Of a stretch of DNA of 8,512 bases, positions 5,380 through 8,512 are shown in pieces (the stretch's first letter is position 1; every line of letters starts with the position of its first letter). This DNA is from an uncultured Campylobacter sp. (lineage in GTDB: Bacteria; Campylobacterota; Campylobacteria; Campylobacterales; Campylobacteraceae): positions 1 to 8,512 of the forward strand of contig CALBNA010000331.1 in assembly GCA_937896205.1 (NCBI GenBank), written 5' to 3'. Made by a program: the position numbers and the translations under genes. The notes below the pieces were generated by a model. That model had not been told where the DNA came from. It worked only from the letters and a program-made list of their open reading frames with translations, and did not search any database.

Positions 5380-6162
5380 ATGAAAGCAGACGTTAGTTTA
5401 GAGCTATTTTTAGATAGCGGCGTATCGGTGCTGGCTAAACATATAGAGCTTTTAAAGGCCGTAGAACATACCAAAAGCATAACCAAAGCAGCCGAGTACG
5501 TCGGAATCTCGTACAAAAACGCATGGGACAGCCTGGACGCGCTAAATAACCGCTCAGACGAACCGCTAATCGCAAGAGCCGAAGGCAACAAGAAAAACAG
5601 CGGCTCGGAGCTCACTGCGTATGGCAAAAAAATGATCGCGCTATACGACGCGATGCTGGAGAGCCAAAAGATATTTTTAGAAAAAGTTTGTTCAAATATA
5701 AACGTCGATACGAACGAAATTTTAAATTTACAGCGCATGAGCATGAGTCTGAGCGCGCGAAACCAGCTAAGCTGTGAGATCACGGAAGTAAAAACGGGCG
5801 CGGTAAATTCGCAAATCAGCGCCAAACTCTCAAACGGCGAAATTTTACGCGCTAACGTCACGGTCGAGTCTGAAAAAAATCTAAATTTAAAAGTCGGCAA
5901 AAAGGTCGTATTCATCTTTAAAGCTCCAAGCGTAATGCTCGCAAAAGAGGAAAATCTAAAACTAAGCGCGGCAAATTTACTAAAAGGACGCGTGATCGAG
6001 GCTAAAATCGGCTCGGTAAACGCCGAAATCGTGCTAGAAATCAGTAATCATCAGACGATAACCTCTATCATCACCAAAGAAAGCGCGATGCAGATGCGTA
6101 TCGGTGTGGGCGACGAACTCACCGCTATAATCAAAGCAAGTCAAATCATAATAGGAGTATAA
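5380..6162 (+). CDS. modE: Molybdate-responsive transcriptional regulator ModE
   Basis: A 260-residue protein, close to the 262 of E. coli ModE. Residues about 18-85 form the LysR-like winged helix-turn-helix, with SITKAAEYVGISYKNAWDSLDALN as helix-turn-helix and SGSELTAYGKKMIALYD as the wing and dimer helix. Two Mop (TOBE) molybdate-binding domains follow. The first starts at SARNQL (125-130) and continues with CEITEVKTGAVNSQIS. The second starts at SAANLL (196-201) with GRVIEAKIGSVNAEIVLE. In the known family, molybdate binding by the Mop domains drives DNA binding and repression of the mod genes. The ribosome site GGGGGA is 5 bases from the ATG. It is the first gene of the operon, 3 bases before modA and divergent from mlaA, so autoregulation together with the transporter is likely. 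Confidence 0.95.
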   Translation: MKADVSLELFLDSGVSVLAKHIELLKAVEHTKSITKAAEYVGISYKNAWDSLDALNNRSDEPLIARAEGNKKNSGSELTAYGKKMIALYDAMLESQKIFLEKVCSNINVDTNEILNLQRMSMSLSARNQLSCEITEVKTGAVNSQISAKLSNGEILRANVTVESEKNLNLKVGKKVVFIFKAPSVMLAKEENLKLSAANLLKGRVIEAKIGSVNAEIVLEISNHQTITSIITKESAMQMRIGVGDELTAIIKASQIIIGV

Positions 6163-6165
6163 AAA

Positions 6166-6915
6166 ATGAAAAAAACATTTTTTTCGCTAGTCGTCGCGGC
6201 CATCGCGGCTTTTAACCTAAACGCGGGCGAGATCAACGTATTTGCCGCAGCAAACGTCACATACGCGTTTGACGAGCTAAAAGCGGAGTTTGCTAAATCA
6301 AACCCGGATACCAAAGTAACCGTCACTCTAGGAGCTAGCGGCGCGCTATCTACCCAGGTCAAAAACGGCGCTCCTGCCGACGTTTTCATGGCTGCAAATA
6401 TGAAATTCGTCCAGGACCTATACGACACCAAATTTGCCGTAACACAGCCCGTAGTATACGCTCAGGGCGCGCTTGCGCTATTTACGATCAGAGATATCGA
6501 TCTAGCTAAAGGCATAAACGCTGTTGAAGGCCTAAAAGCTATCGCGATCGCAAATCCTGAAACCGCTCCGTACGGCAAAGCTAGTATCGAAGCTCTAAAA
6601 AAAGCAGGCATCTACGATAAAGTCGAGAAAAACGTCATCCTAGCAAAATCTATCGGCGAGGCTCTAAGCCAAGCTCTAAGCGCTGCCGACGTCGGATTTA
6701 TCGCGGCTTCTGCAATGTACGATAAAAAAATGGCCGAATACAAAGAGGGCAAAAACTTTATCCTCATCGATCCTGCGCTCTACACCCCGATCGATCAAGG
6801 CATGGTTATCCTAAAACACGGCGAAAACAATCCTGAAGCAAAAGCTTTCTACGACTTCATCAGAAGCGACCGCGCGAAGGAAATCTTTAGAAAATTCGGA
6901 TACGTCGTCCCGTGA
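6166..6915 (+). CDS. modA: Periplasmic molybdate-binding protein ModA
   Basis: A 249-residue substrate-binding protein of the ModABC importer. Residues 1-20 are a Sec signal peptide with a likely cut after LNA (Ala20). The mature protein has the type II periplasmic binding fold: FAAANVTYAFDELK near the N-terminus, GASGALSTQVKNGAPADVF, NPETAPYGKASIEAL, KSIGEALSQ, and DQGMVILKHG in the C-terminal lobe. Likely oxyanion contacts are Ala29/Asn30, Ser58, Tyr136 and Ile163. From memory, this Asn plus APYG pattern is nearer the Azotobacter vinelandii ModA2 type than the E. coli ModA Ser12 type. Tungstate may also be bound. GGAG (6154-6157) lies 8 bases before the ATG and inside the end of modE. Its TGA stop overlaps the GTG start of the next gene. 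Confidence 0.95.
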   Translation: MKKTFFSLVVAAIAAFNLNAGEINVFAAANVTYAFDELKAEFAKSNPDTKVTVTLGASGALSTQVKNGAPADVFMAANMKFVQDLYDTKFAVTQPVVYAQGALALFTIRDIDLAKGINAVEGLKAIAIANPETAPYGKASIEALKKAGIYDKVEKNVILAKSIGEALSQALSAADVGFIAASAMYDKKMAEYKEGKNFILIDPALYTPIDQGMVILKHGENNPEAKAFYDFIRSDRAKEIFRKFGYVVP

Positions 6916-7292
6916 TAAAGGCTAAAATTTCGGCGATAGAGCAAAATGACGGCGTTAGCGTTTTTGAGTTCAGCGCCGAAAATTTAAGCCTAAAGATGCT
7001 CTCCTTGGAAAATCTGCAAAATTTAAAAATCGGCGACGAAGTTCGGCTAGGCTTTAAAAGCTCGGACGTATTCGTCGCTACTTCCCCGCTTTTAAACTGC
7101 TCGGTTTCAAACGAGATAAAAGCCGAGATTTCAAACATCCAAAAAGGGCAAATCACAAGCTCGCTGCATCTAAACGCGGGCGAATTTGAGTTTGAAAGCA
7201 TAATCTCCACGGCATCACTAAAGAGGCTAAATTTAGCGGCTGGCGATCAAATTTACGCCTACGTAAAGGCAACCTCCCTCTACATCGCATGA
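6912..7292 (+). CDS. Small di-Mop (TOBE) molybdate-binding protein
   Basis: A 126-residue cytoplasmic protein made of two tandem Mop/TOBE-like domains, about 1-58 and 62-126. The second is closer to consensus: VSNEIKAEISNIQKGQITSSLHL, then ESIISTASLKRLNLAAGDQIYAYVKATSLYIA. The first (MIKAKISAIEQNDGVSVFEF... IGDEVRLGFKSSDVFVA) is diverged and lacks the usual SARN start. The GTG start overlaps the modA stop as GTGA, and the stop overlaps the modC start as ATGA, so it is translationally coupled within the operon. Mop proteins bind molybdate and act in homeostasis or storage. As I recall, C. jejuni has a comparable gene (cj0302c) in its mod locus. It has no DNA-binding domain. It may buffer molybdate or act on ModC in trans; this is inference. 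Confidence 0.85.
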   Translation: MIKAKISAIEQNDGVSVFEFSAENLSLKMLSLENLQNLKIGDEVRLGFKSSDVFVATSPLLNCSVSNEIKAEISNIQKGQITSSLHLNAGEFEFESIISTASLKRLNLAAGDQIYAYVKATSLYIA

Positions 7293-8209
7293 TAGAACTA
7301 AACTGCATAAAAAGCCTAAACGGCGCAAACGGGAAATTTGATCTAGACGTAAATTTGAACGTAAAAAAGGGCGAATTCGTCGCTCTCTACGGCAAGAGCG
7401 GTAGCGGCAAAACTACGCTACTGCGCCTGATCGCGGGCTTTGAAACGCCTGATAGTGGAACGATAAAAGCAAGCGGAAAAACGCTTTTTGACGGTAAAAA
7501 CTTCGCTCCGCCGCAAAGCCGAAATATCGGGTTTTTATTTCAAGACTACGCGCTTTTTCCAAATATGAACGTGATGAAAAATCTGCTTTTTGCAAACGAC
7601 GACGTAAATTTAGCCCGCAAGCTGCTGGGTCTTGTCGAGATGAGCTCGCTAGAAAACGCCGCCATCTCGCAGCTCTCGGGCGGTCAAAAGCAGCGCGCCG
7701 CCCTAGCCCGCGCACTAATGCGAAAGCCAGAAATTTTACTACTCGACGAGCCGCTCTCGGCCCTTGATAACGCCATGCGCGAAAAGCTACAAGACTACCT
7801 AGCCAAGGTGCACGCCGAGTTTGATATGACGACGATTTTGGTTAGCCACGACGTCGCGGAGATCTACAAACTCGCCTCAAAAGTTTTCGTGCTAGAGGGC
7901 GGTAAAATCGCGCAGGAAGGCAGCCCTGGCGAGATATTTTTGCGCCACAGCGGCTCGCAGAAATTTAGCCTGCCGGCTAAAATTTTAGAAATCTCAAAGC
8001 GCGACGCCATCTACGTAGCCGTCGTTTCCGTCGGTCAGCAGCTTTGCGAAGTAGCTCTAAGCACGGCGGAAGCGGCAAATTTAAAATCAGGCGACGAGGC
8101 GGCGATAAGCGCTAAGGCATTTGGGCTAAATTTACAAAAAAGCGGTGGCGAAAACGACAAATTTGACGAGCGAAATGCTGAAATTTACACGCAAGGCGAG
8201 CCGAGATGA
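7289..8209 (+). CDS. modC: Molybdate ABC transporter ATP-binding protein ModC
   Basis: A 306-residue ABC ATPase that powers molybdate import. Motifs in order: Walker A GKSGSGKTT (35-43), Q-loop FLFQD (Gln85), signature LSGGQ (129-133), Walker B LLLDE (150-154), D-loop SALD (156-159) and switch His186 (VSHDVAE). The C-terminal part from about 228 has a single TOBE/Mop-like domain (SLPAKILEISKRDAIYVAVV ... LKSGDEAAISAKAFGLNL). E. coli ModC is longer (about 352 residues) and has a fuller C-terminal Mop region, so this one is a short form. Residues after about 285 are polar and probably disordered (GGENDKFDERNAE). It overlaps the upstream di-Mop gene and modB by ATGA at each end. Confidence 0.95.
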   Translation: MIELNCIKSLNGANGKFDLDVNLNVKKGEFVALYGKSGSGKTTLLRLIAGFETPDSGTIKASGKTLFDGKNFAPPQSRNIGFLFQDYALFPNMNVMKNLLFANDDVNLARKLLGLVEMSSLENAAISQLSGGQKQRAALARALMRKPEILLLDEPLSALDNAMREKLQDYLAKVHAEFDMTTILVSHDVAEIYKLASKVFVLEGGKIAQEGSPGEIFLRHSGSQKFSLPAKILEISKRDAIYVAVVSVGQQLCEVALSTAEAANLKSGDEAAISAKAFGLNLQKSGGENDKFDERNAEIYTQGEPR

Positions 8210-8479
8210 ATATCGATTTTACGCCCTTTTACCTCTCTTTAAAGCTTGCTTTTATCTCGACTGCGATCTTGTTTTTTCTCGTGCTGCCGGTCGCGTTTTG
8301 GCTCAGCCGCGCGAGTTTTAAATTTAAACCCGTGCTAGAAGCCGTGATCTCGCTACCTCTCGTGTTGCCGCCTTCGGTACTCGGTTTTTACATGCTGGTT
8401 TTTCTCTCGCCCTATAACTTTTTGGGCAAATTTTTTGAGGAAACCTTTGATATCCGCTTGGTTTTTAACTTTTCAGGCC
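8206..8479 (+). CDS. modB: Molybdate ABC transporter permease ModB, 5' part (truncated by adapter)
   Basis: The first 91 codons of the inner-membrane permease of ModABC. The start overlaps the modC stop as ATGA. Residues about 8-34 form TM1, and about 46-68 form TM2 with ISLPLVLPPSVLGFYML, a well-known ModB signature. The frame stays open to the end of the window, but the last codons translate to PVSYTHLRAHE, which comes from the sequencing adapter that begins at 8480. True coding sequence therefore ends at or about 8479 after ...FNFSG. The complete gene should be about 220-230 codons, so roughly 60 percent is missing because of the contig end rather than a mutation. Confidence 0.92.
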
Positions 8480-8512
8480 CTGTCTCTTATACACATCTCC
8501 GAGCCCACGAGA
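8480..8512. other. Nextera transposase adapter left on the contig end (artefact)
   Basis: The last 33 bases match the Illumina Nextera read-through adapter: the mosaic end CTGTCTCTTATACACATCT followed by CCGAGCCCACGAGA. It joins the modB coding sequence directly, and translation across the junction gives the familiar false peptide SYTHLRAHE. This is library-derived sequence and not part of the genome. Position 8480 (C) could belong to either side. Confidence 0.97.

Noticed and set aside
5352..5915. 187-residue minus-strand frame opposite modE
   Set aside because: It lies antisense over the ModE coding sequence, has low-complexity Ser/Phe/Leu composition with no recognisable family, and would destroy the mod promoter arrangement.
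7413..7715. 100-residue minus-strand frame inside modC
   Set aside because: Arg/Ala-rich shadow of the ABC ATPase core, with no family resemblance and no ribosome site considered convincing.
8206..8512. Reading modB as a genuine truncated or alternative ModB ending in SYTHLRAHE
   Set aside because: The terminal peptide is the translation of the Nextera adapter, so it is an artefact and not a novel C-terminus.
1..8512. CRISPR array, insertion sequence or toxin-antitoxin pair
   Set aside because: No regularly spaced direct repeats, transposase motifs or paired small genes were found on either strand. The repeated AAATTT words reflect base and codon preference.

Overview
The window looks like chromosomal DNA from a Campylobacter of moderate GC content, of the C. 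showae / rectus / curvus / concisus type rather than AT-rich C. jejuni. This is inferred from the very frequent AAATTT words, the Campylobacterota-type protein sequences, and an mlaA-mlaC-RND gene order that I recall from C. jejuni (cj1371-cj1373). The species cannot be fixed by eye. The right end is not genomic: positions 8480-8512 are a Nextera sequencing adapter, so the window is probably the end of a draft contig.

Layout. (1) Positions 1-344, minus strand: the N-terminus of a membrane-anchored sensor-like protein that runs off the left edge. (2) Positions 427-525, minus strand: selC, the selenocysteine tRNA (anticodon TCA), with a clear -10 box. (3) Positions 617-1225, plus strand: a lipoprotein with two BON domains, divergent from selC and preceded by a possible four-codon leader ORF. 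(4) Positions 1226-1435: a convergent intergenic region with two inverted repeats that probably end transcription from both sides. (5) Positions 5196 down to 1436, minus strand: a compact operon mlaA - mlaC - RND/MMPL-like transporter. This looks like an outer-membrane lipid-trafficking module in which an RND protein follows MlaC where the MlaFEDB ABC complex would be expected. (6) Positions 5380-8479, plus strand: a molybdate regulation and uptake operon, modE - modA - di-Mop protein - modC - modB (truncated). Its last four genes are joined by 4-base start/stop overlaps.

How the genes work together. ModA captures molybdate in the periplasm, ModB carries it across the inner membrane, and ModC powers the transport. 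ModE is expected to repress the operon when molybdate is sufficient. The small di-Mop protein probably binds or buffers molybdate. selC and mod could both serve formate dehydrogenase, which in many Campylobacterota is a selenocysteine-containing molybdo/tungsto-enzyme; that link is inference, as the enzyme is not in the window. MlaA (outer membrane), MlaC (periplasmic shuttle) and the RND protein (inner membrane) could form a phospholipid-trafficking route across the envelope. No CRISPR array, insertion sequence, phage or integrase gene was seen. The most useful unusual points are the adapter chimera in modB, the RND partner of MlaA/MlaC with a one-sided proton-relay motif, and an EFDDEF motif shared by MlaA and the RND protein.
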